Under the pieces are notes generated by a model. The model worked only from the letters and a program-made list of their open reading frames with translations. It was not told the origin of the DNA and made no database searches. A program made the position numbers and the translations under genes. Below, in pieces: positions 12,520-24,690 of a DNA stretch of 64,000 nucleotides; the stretch's first letter is position 1, and each line of letters starts with the position of its first letter. Origin of the DNA: Aquatica leii (lineage: Eukaryota; Arthropoda; Insecta; Coleoptera; Lampyridae); assembly GCA_035610365.1 (NCBI GenBank), contig CM069433.1, forward strand, positions 56,720,487 to 56,784,486. Direction: 5' to 3'.

Positions 12520-15060
12520 TGACGTGCGCGTTTATTATTCGGTTTTTGTTTCATTGTTTAATGGCTGCAAGCTTACTTTTCTTTAAATCATTGTTGCAAT
12601 TTGTGAAAAATTATCTTGTAATTCAATTTGAAAATAATTTTTTTGGTCAGATAAAAAAAACGCTATAACTTAGGGATTTTATAAATGTTTTATTTTCAAA
12701 AATTGATCAGGGGGTTTGCAAAATATCTTATTTTGAAACTTTGATCGGTAGCCATTTTGTTATTTAATAAAATAGAGATAGATAAATAGAGTATAAGTTA
12801 AATTTATTTTTTTGCTTCTTAAAATCCCTTTAATAAGAATAAGTCAATAAAACAATAATTTTTTCAAAAAAATGTCAGAAGGACAAAATACCATCTCAAA
12901 AGAAGAAATAAACTTAATTTCTTACTGCAAATGCTGGTACAGACAATAAAAACTGGGTAGCAATGCGAGAAAACCTAAATCGACTAAATCAAGCTGAGTA
13001 AACCAACTACCTCCAGCCGTCAGAGCGTAGATAACAATTTTTAACTATTTAACAAGATAAGATAGTGAAGACGCCACCGCATTAAACTCGCTTTGAAAAC
13101 GTAGCCCGGATTGCTTCTTAGATGCTAGGGCATATCTATAAGGTTTCTTTTAAGGTCGGGGGAATTTTAAATAGTAAAAAATGTCGAGCTACAAAAAGAG
13201 TTTTTATTAAATTTTTAAAACAAAATAATCTACATAACGTAGTTGCCTGTTTTCTGAATTTACAACATAAAATATATCTTTACTAATAATACTAAAACTA
13301 AAACTAATAAGACTAAGACTAATAAAACTAAACTAATTAGCGGACTAAATCAATTCCAATATAAGTGTTTATACCTTCACGTGACACGCCGTACGCTATT
13401 CAATTCTATACCTACGATTATATTTTGTAAGAATGCAGGCAATTGTGGTTAAAAATAACAACTACGCATGCTCAAATATATGCTATGCTAAAACAAAAAC
13501 AACATTAAAAAAGTTTTATAGCTTATTTTAAGTTGTTACGTGGTTTTTCTCGTAACTTAAAAGAGCGATGACTAACTCAGTTATTCCGGTGATTGCGTCG
13601 TAAGCTTCATGGTGCTAAATTATAAAATAAATTTAAAAAAAACTCCAAAGCAACGAAAAACTAGGATGAGTGACACTGTTTAAATCTACCCGAAACTCTA
13701 ATAAAACAAATGACAAGACAGAAGTGGTAACCCAGAGTATATTTATTATTATTACAGACAGCGGTTCACGTTATAAAAAAATACATAATTAGATGTATAT
13801 AAGTTTGATCAAACACTAGCACGTAGGTCGGTATCACAAACAAAATACTAAATAAGCTTTCGACTAGACAAGACGTCGTACAACAAAGTGACCTGGTCGG
13901 CCTAACGTTTACATTCAGAAGAGAAACAAATTTACTTCGTAAATTATTATACAAAAATACAAACGTCGATAATCTAGGGAATCAAAGCTCACCGTATAAT
14001 AATAAGTTACACAACAAAACGATTGTATAATTAATTATGTTAACAACCTAATATGTACTTACAGTCGTCTTTACAATCGACTGACCATCAAAATACTGAG
14101 AGTTAAAATAGAAAGTATAATACTTACAATTAGTTTTCCTCAAAGCATGCAACTAGCTAGCGGCACCTTTTCAGCATTTTTTAAAACTTAATTGAAACAA
14201 ACACCTACATACGGTGTTATTACAAGTAAAACTCATTTAATTCATACGATCACTACAACTAAATCAATTCGCAAAGTTGCCCTCAAATTAATCTCGTAAT
14301 TTCGGTGTTTTCTCTAATACGATAATAATTGCATCCACTCTTCAAAGGTGTAGATAGTGTTATCTACAGTGACGCGACCTCATCACGGAAATTTTCTGAA
14401 TTACAACATCTGCTTATTATATCCACAGACAAAGAACTCATGTGCAGGTATGGAAACCCGTTACAAACAATTACGGAGGAATTAAATAAGACCACGAATG
14501 TAGAAAACAATTGGTTACTCTAAATACAGATTTTCACTCAAATCGCAACGATTTTCTATTGTATATTTGCATGGATGTGAATAATTAACAATGAAAGCCT
14601 TGTTGGGTACACAACGTAGTTAGATGAGGTACATGTTATTCAAAATCTACCGAAAACATAAAATTTGATTTTTTATTACTGCCGATGCGACAAAAAATGG
14701 GCGTACCAAGAATAAATCTTATACAAGGGACAAACATCATACTAAAACATTTTTAACTTAACAAAGTTCTTGAATTTACTAGCAGTAAATTAACCAGCTT
14801 CCTCCTTAAGTAATATCAATAACAAAACCACGAAAACACCACAAAAGTACTAAAGATCGCTTACCAGAAACGAATACGTAATGATATGCGAATTACAAGT
14901 ACACACAACAGTCGTTACAGAAGTTATAACTCGTATAATAGAAAAATGTGATGTTATAATAAGAATATATTTTTGCATACCAGAATTCACGTCACACAAT
15001 CATACCTAATGGTACTGGTGCTTCAAAATCCATTAATACAAGCGGAAACATCAAAATTAC
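12520..15060. other. no recognised gene; AT-rich with simple repeats
   Basis: Contains a short run of ACTAAAACTAA / ACTAAGACTAA simple repeats near 13280-13335. There are two short open stretches, 13766-13954 (minus) and 14329-14523 (plus), whose translations show no recognisable motif. The rest is featureless to my reading. Confidence 0.5.
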
Positions 15061-15069
15061 AGTAGGAAT

Positions 15070-15830
15070 TCTTTACCAGAAGCATAAAGTAGGCGAGTTT
15101 TGATATTTAAAATCCTCAAAATAGTGGATGCATAAACAAAATTCAGCTGTTTTCAAAAAAACAGCATCGTTTGCTTTTAACTAAAGAAAACAAAAATTGA
15201 ACCACATCACAGTATAAAAATTTGCGTTTTAGTGACGAATCAGCTTTTTATCAATAACCATGCTGGAAATGCGTATGTTAGAAAGTTTCTAGAAAAAGAA
15301 TTTTTCCAAAAGTGTGTAATTCCAACAATTAAACATCCAACGTCTACATGGTATAGGGTTACATGTCTGCTAAAGGAGTTGGTCGTCTACATGTCGTCTC
15401 TGCAATGATAAATGCAGTTAAATATGGAAGTACTTCACAAGACGCAACTTAGTGGCAAGCACTTGTATGGCAAAAAAAGTTTTAGGATAAATGCTCCTTG
15501 CGATAGAGCAGAGTTAGTAAAACTGTGGGTGGCAACAAATAAAGTTGAGAAGATGAACTCGCCAACACAATTCTTGACCTATACCAAATAAAGAACTTAT
15601 GGCAAAAAATATCATAATTTAAAAACATACACAAAAACAGAATTAATCGAATTAATGATTTATGCGTGGTCAAATTAAATTTAAAATTTAAAATATTTTG
15701 TTTTCAATTTCTTTCTTTTGCCACTATTTTAATAACTTTAATTGTAAATCTATTTTTCAATATTCAAACACATTTTTCCAGATCCAATTTTTCATAATCG
15801 TAAAACATGTGTATTACTGTTGGTTTTCTA
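15070..15830 (+). pseudogene. Tc1-like transposase remnant (DD34E family)
   Basis: Plus-strand fragments reproduce the order of a Tc1 transposase. They are a KNSAVFKKTA-like helix end, SDESAF around the first catalytic aspartate (15228-15245), INNHAGNAYVRKFLEKE (15250-15300), CVIPTIKHPTS (15318-15350), MSAKGVGRLHVVSAM in a shifted frame (15363-15408), NAPCDRAELVKLW (15490-15530) and a final ELIELMIYAW (15640-15670). The second catalytic aspartate (normally QDNAPCHRA) is replaced and several frame changes are needed, so the copy is inactive. IS630/Tc1/mariner enzymes cut and paste DNA at TA sites. I could not define terminal inverted repeats. Confidence 0.85.
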
Positions 15831-15839
15831 CGTTACCAT

Positions 15840-17385
15840 TGAATTTTCTTTTTAGCAGTTGGAATCGGCAATAAGAAATGATGTGGGTTTATTATTAAAT
15901 TTTCCAGCATTTTTTAATATGATTTAATTTCTCACAATAAAAAAATTGTTATTTGTTCTATTTTACTAATAAACTAATCATGAAAATTATATAAAAGTTT
16001 ATCTTCTTGGATAAAGTCACATGTAGAACTAAAATGTTTGTACTGATTTGGCAATGCCATTATTACAGCAATAAACCTTTTTTTAACTTTGATTTACTAA
16101 TTGATTTATAAGTTAAAATTTTACAAAAGGATCACATGACGTTACTATTGGCAGAATAATTTTATTGCAAACGAAAATCTATCCGATAAAATAACTTTTG
16201 TAGCTTTACTTGAAAAAAAAAGTATGCACTTTTGTAATCATTGTTAAAGACAACATTAGAGGTTTTTAGTTTTCTACTTTAGATAATACAAAGCATTATT
16301 AAGTAGTCTAGATTCAAGTAAAATTTCACATAATTATTAATAATTATTAATTTACGTTTCAAAAAAAAAATTTATATTTATAATTTTTATAAAAATTAAA
16401 AGTATTTATACACAATGTTACAACACAAATTACATAGCGCATTTATAATTATGAAATGCTGGATTTTCATGTATTTCCCATATTTTTATTACGTGGTATA
16501 AACTGTACTTACTTTCCATTAACTTCCATTCCTGCTCTCTAACAGAAAACATTAGCAGTTTGCATACATGTATGATGTATTGCCGCTATTAGATTAGAAG
16601 AAAATATAAAATGCGATATGATAGAAAATTGATCGATGAATGGAAAGCTTTTGTCCTACATTGAAAAGAAATTGATGAGAGATAGTTTTAATAAAAACAG
16701 TGCAAGAAATGTGGGTGCGTAAACATCAGTTAATATAAAAAACGGTTAGTGATTTCTCTATACATATTTTAATTTTTGTTAATAATAACCTAATGTCACA
16801 TGTAATAATCAAATTAAAATATTAACTAACGGAATCTATAAACATTTAAAGTCATTAGTGTTAATGTAAATTAATATTGAAACAAGTTTACTTATCCTAC
16901 ACGAACAACAACCATAAATTATATCTAGCATGAGATTTAAATTTAAAGATAAGATAGATATGGGTAACATCTGTTTAAAAACAAATTAATGTATGTTTTA
17001 AATAATTAACATTTTGTGATAGATACTTTCTCTTGCTTGTATTACACTTCTTTAAAAATACTTTGTAATTAATTTTGCAACTAAGAATTTTCAAATTCAA
17101 ATTGAATGTATTTAATGGAAATTTATACAGTTATTGATGTTAGTAGTTACGAACGTTTGCTGTTATGTGATATCGTCGTGTTTTTATTGTTATCCTTTAC
17201 CTAATTAGCATAAACGGTCGCTAAATATTTTGGTAGTAAATGTCAAGACAGAATTATTTGTAGATGCGTTTGATAAAGCGACGAGAATATAAGTATGAGT
17301 GAGGGAATGTTACTTTCAATAGTTCGTAAGTCCTTAAGTTCATATATAAATTCAGCTCATAAAATAAAGATACATACTGATTACT
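15840..17385. other. AT-rich stretch, no gene recognised
   Basis: No coding or RNA feature seen. Contains AT palindromes such as TAATTATTAATAATTATTAA near 16330-16350. Confidence 0.55.
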
Positions 17386-17389
17386 GATT

Positions 17390-18090
17390 AAACCCGGCCG
17401 CTACATGCGAGCTAACGTTAACAGTTTATAGTCGTCGTAAATGCTATAAACACTGCGACATTCCTGCTGTATTCTATGCATGCACGGCCCATAAACCATA
17501 CAGGCGATCGCGGCCATCCGTGGCCATTGGTTTAACGAATATCAGTGTACCATAACACTAACCTTGCGGTACCTTAAATAGTGAAGCAAAACAATATATT
17601 AATAAAGTAGAGTTGTGTGCCAGTAACTTTTGGTCTAACACCACGATTATGGTTGACATATTTTACTAAAACTGTAGGAACGTTATATTGAAGTAATAAC
17701 TTAACATAAGGGGCGACAGATATGTGTCACCTAATCAAATTTACGGTTGCTTCGGTGTATTTTGTCAGCAACGGTGTCTTTCCATCTTTCCACACATGTA
17801 GTAAATGCGGCTTTCTGCTAATTTGTCTGTCGGCTAGGACCGTATTTCTTTATTTAGGCTATGTAAGCTACCATTTGACTCACACCTCTGTGCCATTAAC
17901 CGCGGCATGCCGACGATGTTGGGTGGCTCCCTGATGCGATGCGGCAATTTGGAGCCTCGTTCCAACACCTCCGTAACAGCTCCGAGTGCTTCTACCATCG
18001 GCCCTGACAGTTTTACGACACAAGCGAGCACCACGTACAGCATTTCTCTTCATCAACGAGTTGTATATGATTCTCAGCACTCACTGTTAA
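17390..18090. other. GC- and CpG-richer island with overlapping short open frames
   Basis: Base composition rises well above the surrounding DNA. CGATCGCGGCCATCCG-like strings occur near 17505-17525 and frequent CpG near 17900-18020. Frames are open on both strands: 17722-17934 and 17907-18134 (plus), 17834-18043 and 17880-18080 (minus). On the minus strand 17834-18043 reads ERGSKLPHRIREPPNIVGMP and is followed by a GTGTGAGT string at about 17876-17883 that could be a splice donor. I recognise no family. It could be an exon, a regulatory CpG island or an unfamiliar mobile element. It is the best candidate here for something other than decayed transposon. Confidence 0.35.
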
Positions 18091-18139
18091 AATTATCATG
18101 CGTAACGCACTGCATACATGTTAGCTCACATTAAAATTG

Positions 18140-19320
18140 ACTAGACATCTACTTAATACAAATGTTGCTAAATTTTAAAACCACGTAATATTTTCTTAAA
18201 GTTTGAAATTACATTCAAAGCCTGCCTGGAATATCCTAAAAGGTTATCTTATCTACCATCAATTTTCTGCTTTTAAGTTATATAGTGGATTATTTTATAG
18301 TCACTGCCAACTTCATGACACTATCAATTTACTTTTATATTACTCGTAAATGTCACCCTCATACGTCGAATTAAGAGAGTGTATAAGTAGTGAACATGAA
18401 ACTAAAACATCTTTCCAGGAAACTGATTAACTTAACAGCTTTTACTGTTTTAAATACGCTATAAAGAATTTAACTACGTCTACACAAATTTACTAATTAT
18501 AAATTAAAATAACTGTTTTAATGTGTAACATCAAAATACGCTGTAAATTGCCTATTTTAAGTTAAATTTTGTTTTTGTAAACAATTTGAACTTATTAATA
18601 TTCCCCACATTTAGTTGTGTCTAAAAAATAAACAAAAACTATAAATTTAACCAGCCGGCTAAAAAAATATTAAAAAACAGTCATGAGTAAAGTTATTAAA
18701 TAACCGGTGTTATTCTAAAATAATTTAACCGCATCAAAATTATCTTATGAAAATATCCGGTTAACTAAATAACTGTTTAATTTTCAAGTAAACATGTGTG
18801 ACTGATACAATTGGGAATGAATATATAACAAAATATACAACAAAATGTAATTCAAATTTGTGGAGACAACTTTTGTGAGTTGTATTTATTACAATTAACT
18901 CTATTAGCGTACCATATTTTATTAAAAAAAAGGCTTTTTGAATGTTTTTAAACGCTAATTTCTTATGGTTTTTTTAATTGCTACACAATATTTAGTATAA
19001 TTATTGGCTGACCAAGAAATTTATGCTAAGCATACAGTTGAATAGAACAAGCTGAAGTCACCAGCTTTATCCGGTAGTCACACTGAAACAATGAGAAGCA
19101 GGTAGACAAGTTACAACGTTACGACCACTTTTGTGCCAATCTTTACATAAATTTCAAAAAATAGTTATTTAACCCAGATATGCGTATAGTACGGCAATTA
19201 AGACTCTTTTCCAAAGATTAGAAATTTAGTAATGTTAACGCCATCTATTATAGTTTCTTCTAATAAATATGTTTTGTAAAATCTGATCGATATTTTGCAA
19301 GAAACATGTGTTTATAGTCT
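18140..19320. other. AT-rich stretch, no gene recognised
   Basis: No coding, RNA or repeat structure that I can support. Confidence 0.5.
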
Positions 19321-19324
19321 TAAA

Positions 19325-19467
19325 ATAATAATAATTTACGCAACAAACGTCGAAAAGTACGTCATAGCATAACGAACACTAATGCGACGCGAGGCCGCAC
19401 GGCCGAGCGTTGCATGTGAGTGATTTATGCTATGAAATTTTCGACGAGAGTAACGTACATTATTTTT
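19325..19467. repeat. small foldback (hairpin) element
   Basis: Left arm 19325-19396 and right arm 19401-19467 are imperfect inverted copies around a GCAC centre. Matching blocks, listed from outside in, are AATAAT, CGTCGAAAA, TCATAGCATAA, ACACT/ACTCAC, ATGC-ACGC and GGCC. The arms are about 65-70 bp and roughly three-quarters identical by eye. There is no coding sequence. It could be a miniature foldback element, or a palindromic transcript or regulatory unit. No target duplication is evident. Confidence 0.65.
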
Positions 19468-19469
19468 GT

Positions 19470-20065
19470 GCTGCCTTTTGTAAAATTATATTCTTTTTTG
19501 AAAAAAAAACAGCAAAAATAGAATGTTGGTACTACATTTATTACTAAATCTGTCAAATTTGACATTAACTTTAATATCGTTTTTTTAAATTATAACTGAA
19601 TTTTAAAAGTTTTTTAAAGATTTTTTCACCTGTCGTATACTCGTTCTAATTTAATAAATGACTTTGAACGCTTAGTTTTATGTGTATTTCTACTTTTTAT
19701 TTTGCCACACTAGAGCTTTTTTCGCCCATTACGTAACTACACTAACGAACGAATATTAGCGTTTGCGATGTTGGCAGCACAAAAAATTGTTTACTTAATG
19801 AAAATGGAATCGTGCGACATCCGATTTGTAGAGTATTTTTTACTTCTGTTATTCAAATTTGTTCAAAACCTCTTGCTGTAAATGTTTGAATTATTTGTGA
19901 CAAGTGTCACATTTTAGGTTATTTGTATCAACATCTTAAAATTCGTATTATTTATAGAAGTCCTATATGTAGGACGTTAGTAACATAAGTAGAAGTTTGT
20001 GATATTTGCGTTTTACGTAAAAAAAAATATGTAAAACATGTACTTAGTCTATATATACTTTCTGT
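19470..20065. other. no gene recognised
   Basis: AT-rich flank upstream of the second piggyBac copy. A TTTCTGTTATTTTAG string at about 20060-20074 immediately precedes the recognisable reading frame and could be a splice acceptor of the transposase gene. Confidence 0.4.
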
Positions 20066-20566
20066 TATTTTAGAGGGATTACTGTAAATGAAGCCCTTGT
20101 GTTGGTGGAAGATGAAAATTTCACCTATCCTTCAACAGATATTGCATTACTTCCTTCTGAAGATGCTTGTGGATGTCCTAATAATTTTTCAGCTCATTAA
20201 TTAAGAGTACCTGTAGAACTAATTGGCACTCATCCCAAACAAATCCCGGTATGTAATTTAAGTATATATAAATATATTATATATATTTTACTATTGAAGA
20301 TACTGTTGAGTGACTATTGGACACTAATAATGACCTAAGGCAGACGGGTTCATTAGAATTATTCGAATTGTTTTTTGATGAGAATTTTCTGGATTTAATA
20401 GTAACACAAACTAATAATTCTGCTTCTCACAAAAACAAATTGGATCATGTTACAACTGAATTCAAATGTCTAGAGTTTTGAATAAATCCACTTAGAATTC
20501 TAAGTGGATGTATTAGTTGCTTCGGCGTATGTTTTGGGAGCGAGAAAAAGGTGCTCATAATAATAT

Positions 20567-22586
20567 TGTTGCGTATTTATTTATTAAAAACTAATTTATT
20601 TATAACGACTAAAAATTATGTTTACTTAATCTAGAAATATGTACACTTTAAATTAACCGAACTAATAAAATCTAATAATAAAAACACTTACACGAATTTA
20701 TGTATAACCGTTGTATAACACTAACACGAGATAAGATAACGTCCTCGGATATCACACTTGTTTACACTAATTATCACATACACTGTAATAAATCGGAAGT
20801 CCGCCGCATATTTGTAGTCAAAAATTTTTATAATTTCAATCAAATTACGCGTGAACTTAGAACCCTACGCATCTAAACCCCTTCCTGACCGACGAAGCGC
20901 GCGCCATACCCCACTCATGTGTCCTCGTACGTGACCCGCTATAAAAGGAGATCCCCTGAAACAAACTTCACTTAGCCTTACTTAGCCTTAATCCTGTTTA
21001 CCTGTGCTCTACTTACCTGTAAACCGAATTAACCTGCCGAAATCCAGTAACGACAACCTCGCACCGTCTCTTGATAATTCTGTCCGTTTTACTAATTAAC
21101 CAGACCATCCGCTATTCACCTTGCTAATTCTCTAATCCGTTTATTCAATAACAACCGCTACGTCTTTGCCTTCTCTCCTGAAACCGACTAATTATTCCTG
21201 TTACCAGAACCTGTTACACCGAACTAACCTGTTAAAAATTGATATTCCTGTTAACACCGAACCTCGCACCGTCCCTTGATTAATTCTTTAGTAATTTCAC
21301 CGATTAACCTGATCAAACGCGATTCACCTGGCTCATTCTCTCGCTTGTTTTATGTTTCGATAAATCCTCGTACTGACCAGATTTCTTGTATTTATTCATT
21401 CACGATTGTTGACCTGTTAGTAAGTTCACCGTTTAAGTAATTTCCAGTCCAGCCTTGTACCGAAACCAGTAGCATCGCAGTGCTAGAACAACAGTAGGAG
21501 TTTAAGCGTACAAAGTAACTAAGCCTTTTGTATCGAGGTGTCGCTACAACTGCTTAGCTACGATTGTTAACTTACCCTCGACAGACTCTGTTACAGACTA
21601 CAGTTAACTCGGTACGTTTGTAATCGTTTAACCACCTAGCGTAAGGTAAATTCTCGAGTTTAACAAAAATAGTGCATTGGGGAACCGTAGCGTAGATTTG
21701 TTATAACTCGTTGGTTTATCCACCTGCAACGTATAGATTCACAAGAGCTAAATCTACGAGTATAGTAAAACAACAATCACCTGAATTCAAGTATCAATCG
21801 TAATATATTCAATACGTTCTCCTGGTCGAATTAAATTGTATTAACTTCTCGAATCACCCTGGTACTCAGAATTAATTACCTGTAGAAATACCGTTTGCAA
21901 TTAAGCCTGTAGTTTATTATCTTCGTTTAATACTTACCTGCAATCAGCACAAAGCACGTGTTGTTAACCTCAACAAGCAATCACACAAACTTCCCGTATT
22001 ATTGTCAACCTGATCCGAAATAAATATTGTAAATCCAGTTAATTTGCACAGTAATCCTTTCCCGTAATTATCCGATTAACTCACCACGTTCTTTATTGTA
22101 TTTATCAGTACTAAAAATTACAACTTTCAGATACAAACGGAAGTCGATCGCAGTGTTACCACTACTTGGGGAATTACAGGAGTGGTTAAATAAAATACAT
22201 ACAATATTTTTATTATACTACATACAGTGTATGCCGAAAATAAATACAATTGTCAACTTTGTAAATTAATTAACTCTTAAATTAATTCTCTACCTTAGCT
22301 GAGCTACCCAACCAGTAACCTGAACCAGTACGTATCAGTACAACACGATTATTCTCGGTAGGTTTATCTCACACGCGTGCTAACGATACTTATTTATTTC
22401 AACTTGATAATCTTCTTAACACATTCGCATTCCAGCAATAACTGACCTACGATTTCCATGTTCGGCATTTATAGACATCGGCGAATCCTTCTCGAATCCT
22501 TCTCGAACGTTCCCTACTTTTCGCTATATCTTCTAGACAGCTTCTAGAAGGCTCTTGCATTTGCAAGATATTTCTTGAATGTTTCA
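20567..22586. mobile_element. 2.02-kb LTR-like insertion (candidate solo LTR) inside piggyBac
   Basis: It begins TGTTGCG and ends TTTCA, and is flanked by ATAT on both sides (20563-20566 and 22587-22590; AATAT if the last A is counted in the duplication). Omitting it and one duplicate restores the piggyBac frame exactly, so the boundaries are well supported. There is no protein. A plus-strand TATAAAAGG box lies at 20942. On the minus strand a cluster of TTCTAGAAG / TTCGAGAAGG heat-shock-element-like strings (22495-22550) stands upstream of a TATAAATGC box (about 22468) and an AATAAA. Orientation is therefore ambiguous. TG...CA ends, promoter-like boxes and a 4-bp duplication point to a solo LTR, an unusually long one. 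Confidence 0.7.
21056..21370 (+). repeat. internal direct duplication within the 2-kb insertion
   Basis: A segment starting ACCTCGCACCGTCTCTTGAT at 21056 recurs at 21261 with a few changes. The similarity continues through TTAACC...CACC...TCTCT strings for roughly 100 bp at a spacing of about 205 bp. Recurrent CCTGT / AACCTG words fill the surrounding sequence. This indicates an old internal tandem duplication of the LTR-like element. Confidence 0.6.
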
Positions 22587-22774
22587 ATATAGTGGTTTCG
22601 GCTATATTAAGAGATCGATTCGAAATTATTATGAGCCACATACATTTTGTCGATAATGCTAATCTAAATCAAAATGATAAATTTGCCAAGGTACGTCCTA
22701 TATTTACATATCTAAACCATGCATTTTTAAAAGTAGCTCTTATGCAAAAAGCCCTTACTATAGATGCAGTAATG

Positions 22775-23942
22775 TGCTTTGTTAAAAAGTTGGTAGGTTA
22801 AAATTTATAAAAGTATATAAAATTTGTCCTCGACACGCTCACTTTTCTTGGTCGATTGTCAAATGTTTAAAAGCACGAATTTATTATTCTTTCAGTAACG
22901 TTTTGTACAACACACGGACCTACGTTTTGGCAGGTTCCGCGCTCAACCAGGCTTTCATCATTACGTTGTTTCACGCGATTCCACGTGAATAAGCAAATTA
23001 ATTTTGTGTCTAAGTGAAAGCTTATTTAGGGCGGGTCGTCACCCCTCCACCTGTGACCCTTATCGATCGCGATGATAAAAAACCTGTGATTTTTGGTTTC
23101 CATGACGTCACGTAGCTGAAGTACAGGGGCTGAATACCATTTTATTGGAAGAAATATCTACACAAGTGCGAAGTTAATTAGAGGGAAGCTCAGCGCATTC
23201 ATTTACTTTAATTGTCGTATGAATTAAAGACAGAGTTTACTTGTGATAACGCCGTATGTATGTATGTTTGTTTCAAATTTCATATTACGTTTTGGGTCAT
23301 ACTGGTACGGAATTAGCTAATCCCCTACTAGATATTACACAACTGTAATTATTGCATTTTCTATTTATACGAGTACTACTTTGTCGGTAATGTCGATTGT
23401 TAGAAAGGCCTTACGTACATACTAGGTTGAAATCACAATTAATGTTAAAACTTTTTTTATGTGTCACATACTTATCCGGTGCGCTTTTATTCTCTACACT
23501 GTTGAATTTCGTATTTTTGTAATTTAACTTAAGAAAGTAAAGTCATTCCTTCATTAAATGTAAAAGTTAGACCGATAAGGTAGCTTTGTTGTGCGACGTG
23601 TTGCCCAGTCAATGGGATAACTTATACTTGGCCTGTGATATCAACCCATGTAATATTGTTTATTACGTTTATATAAGTATACTTATGTACTTGCTTCGTC
23701 CTCATCAACTGCTTTTGTGATAAAATAAATATATGATTTGTGTTATCACTTCTATCGTGTTATTTGTTCTTTTTCAGCTGCAGGTAGAGTTAAACGATAT
23801 CTTCTTACTTTAGTTTTTCAACGTTTTGGCGCCTTTTTAGATTTAATTTATAATCTAGCATCACGAAGCCTGCGACTCTCTCTCCGGGAACAACTGTGTT
23901 ACCCGTCTTTTACTTTTTTGTTACACGAAAACCAGCATAACA
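22775..23942 (+). mobile_element. 1.17-kb LTR-like insertion (candidate solo LTR) inside piggyBac
   Basis: It begins TGCTTTG and ends CATAACA, and is immediately flanked by AATG on both sides (22771-22774 and 23943-23946). It interrupts the transposase between the LTID block and the YGRHRCKQ block. A TATAAAA-containing string lies near 22805 and an AATAAATATATG polyadenylation-like signal near 23724, both fitting a plus-strand LTR. The GC-richer middle (22910-23130) has no open frame of note. TG...CA termini with a 4-bp duplication fit a Ty3 or BEL solo LTR. Family not determined. Confidence 0.7.
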
Positions 23943-24690
23943 AATGGTTACGGCCGTCATAGATGCAAACAATATATACATGGTAAGCCGATTCGATATG
24001 CCTACAAGTTGTGGATGGGCTACTCTCGTTTGGGATATGTTTACTGGTTTGACCCGTATCAAAAGGCAAATACTCATATAGGCACCGAATATAGAAAATT
24101 TGGAGCAGGAGCAGGTGTGGTTCTCACATATGCTGATATTCTTAAATTCAAATTGCCCAATAAAAGTTTGCATTTTTACCATGCTAATTTTTCACTTCCA
24201 AGTCAAAATAAAAGTTTAGGAATCAGGTATGACAGGCTAGATCCTTTTTTTGTTGTACCTCAACAAAAACAAACAAAATGTCGACATTGCCATATGAAAA
24301 CAACAGATGCCAGAATTGCGATGTTGGTTTACATGTAAAATGTTTTGTAGCATACTACAGTTGTTATTTTTAATAAAAACAAACTGTATTCAATATATAA
24401 TTGTGTATATCTAAAAAAAAAGAATTAACATTATCACAGTAGATTTTCTTATGGTTCTATATACAGACCGGTAGCAAAAGTGTACTTCCGAACAAAAATA
24501 TTTAATTTTTTTAGTTTATTAGATCTAAAGTGACTCACTTTTGTCCAAAAACTCATTCATTTTTTTTCAATTACAATTTCAGGCTCATCTGAGTTAAAAA
24601 AACTAATACAGTTTTTTAAAATGCATATGTTAATAAAACTAGAAACATTTAAACATGTAATTAAGAAAATATGAAATTGTTTTTGTAAAC

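Larger units (their letters stand above)
20075..24365 (+). pseudogene. piggyBac-like transposase, split by two LTR-like insertions
   Basis: The transposase reads in three exonic blocks. Block 1 (20075-20566) has the N-terminal acidic segment NEALVLVEDENF and PSTDIALLPSEDA, then ELFELFFDENFLDLIV and a block ending WEREKGAHNN. Block 2 (22587-22774) has ILRDRFEIIMSHIHFVDN, KFAKVRPIF and LTID before the catalytic region. Block 3 (23943-24365) has YGRHRCKQYIHGKPIR, LGYVYWFDPYQ and DPFFVVPQQKQTKCRHC, plus, in a shifted frame, RCQNCDVGLHVKCF, the family's C-terminal cysteine-rich zinc domain. About 250 residues are missing between the LHFYHANFSLPS and VVPQQK segments. The first two blocks rejoin in frame when the first insertion is ignored. 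At the second insertion a small prior deletion or frameshift is also present. The copy is inactive. Confidence 0.88.

Noticed and set aside
17834-18134. Host protein-coding gene
   Set aside because: Four overlapping short frames on both strands, none with a recognisable domain; kept only as a GC-rich island.
20567-22586. Intron of the piggyBac gene
   Set aside because: The ends are TG...CA with a duplicated ATAT, not GT...AG, and the flanks are an exact target duplication.
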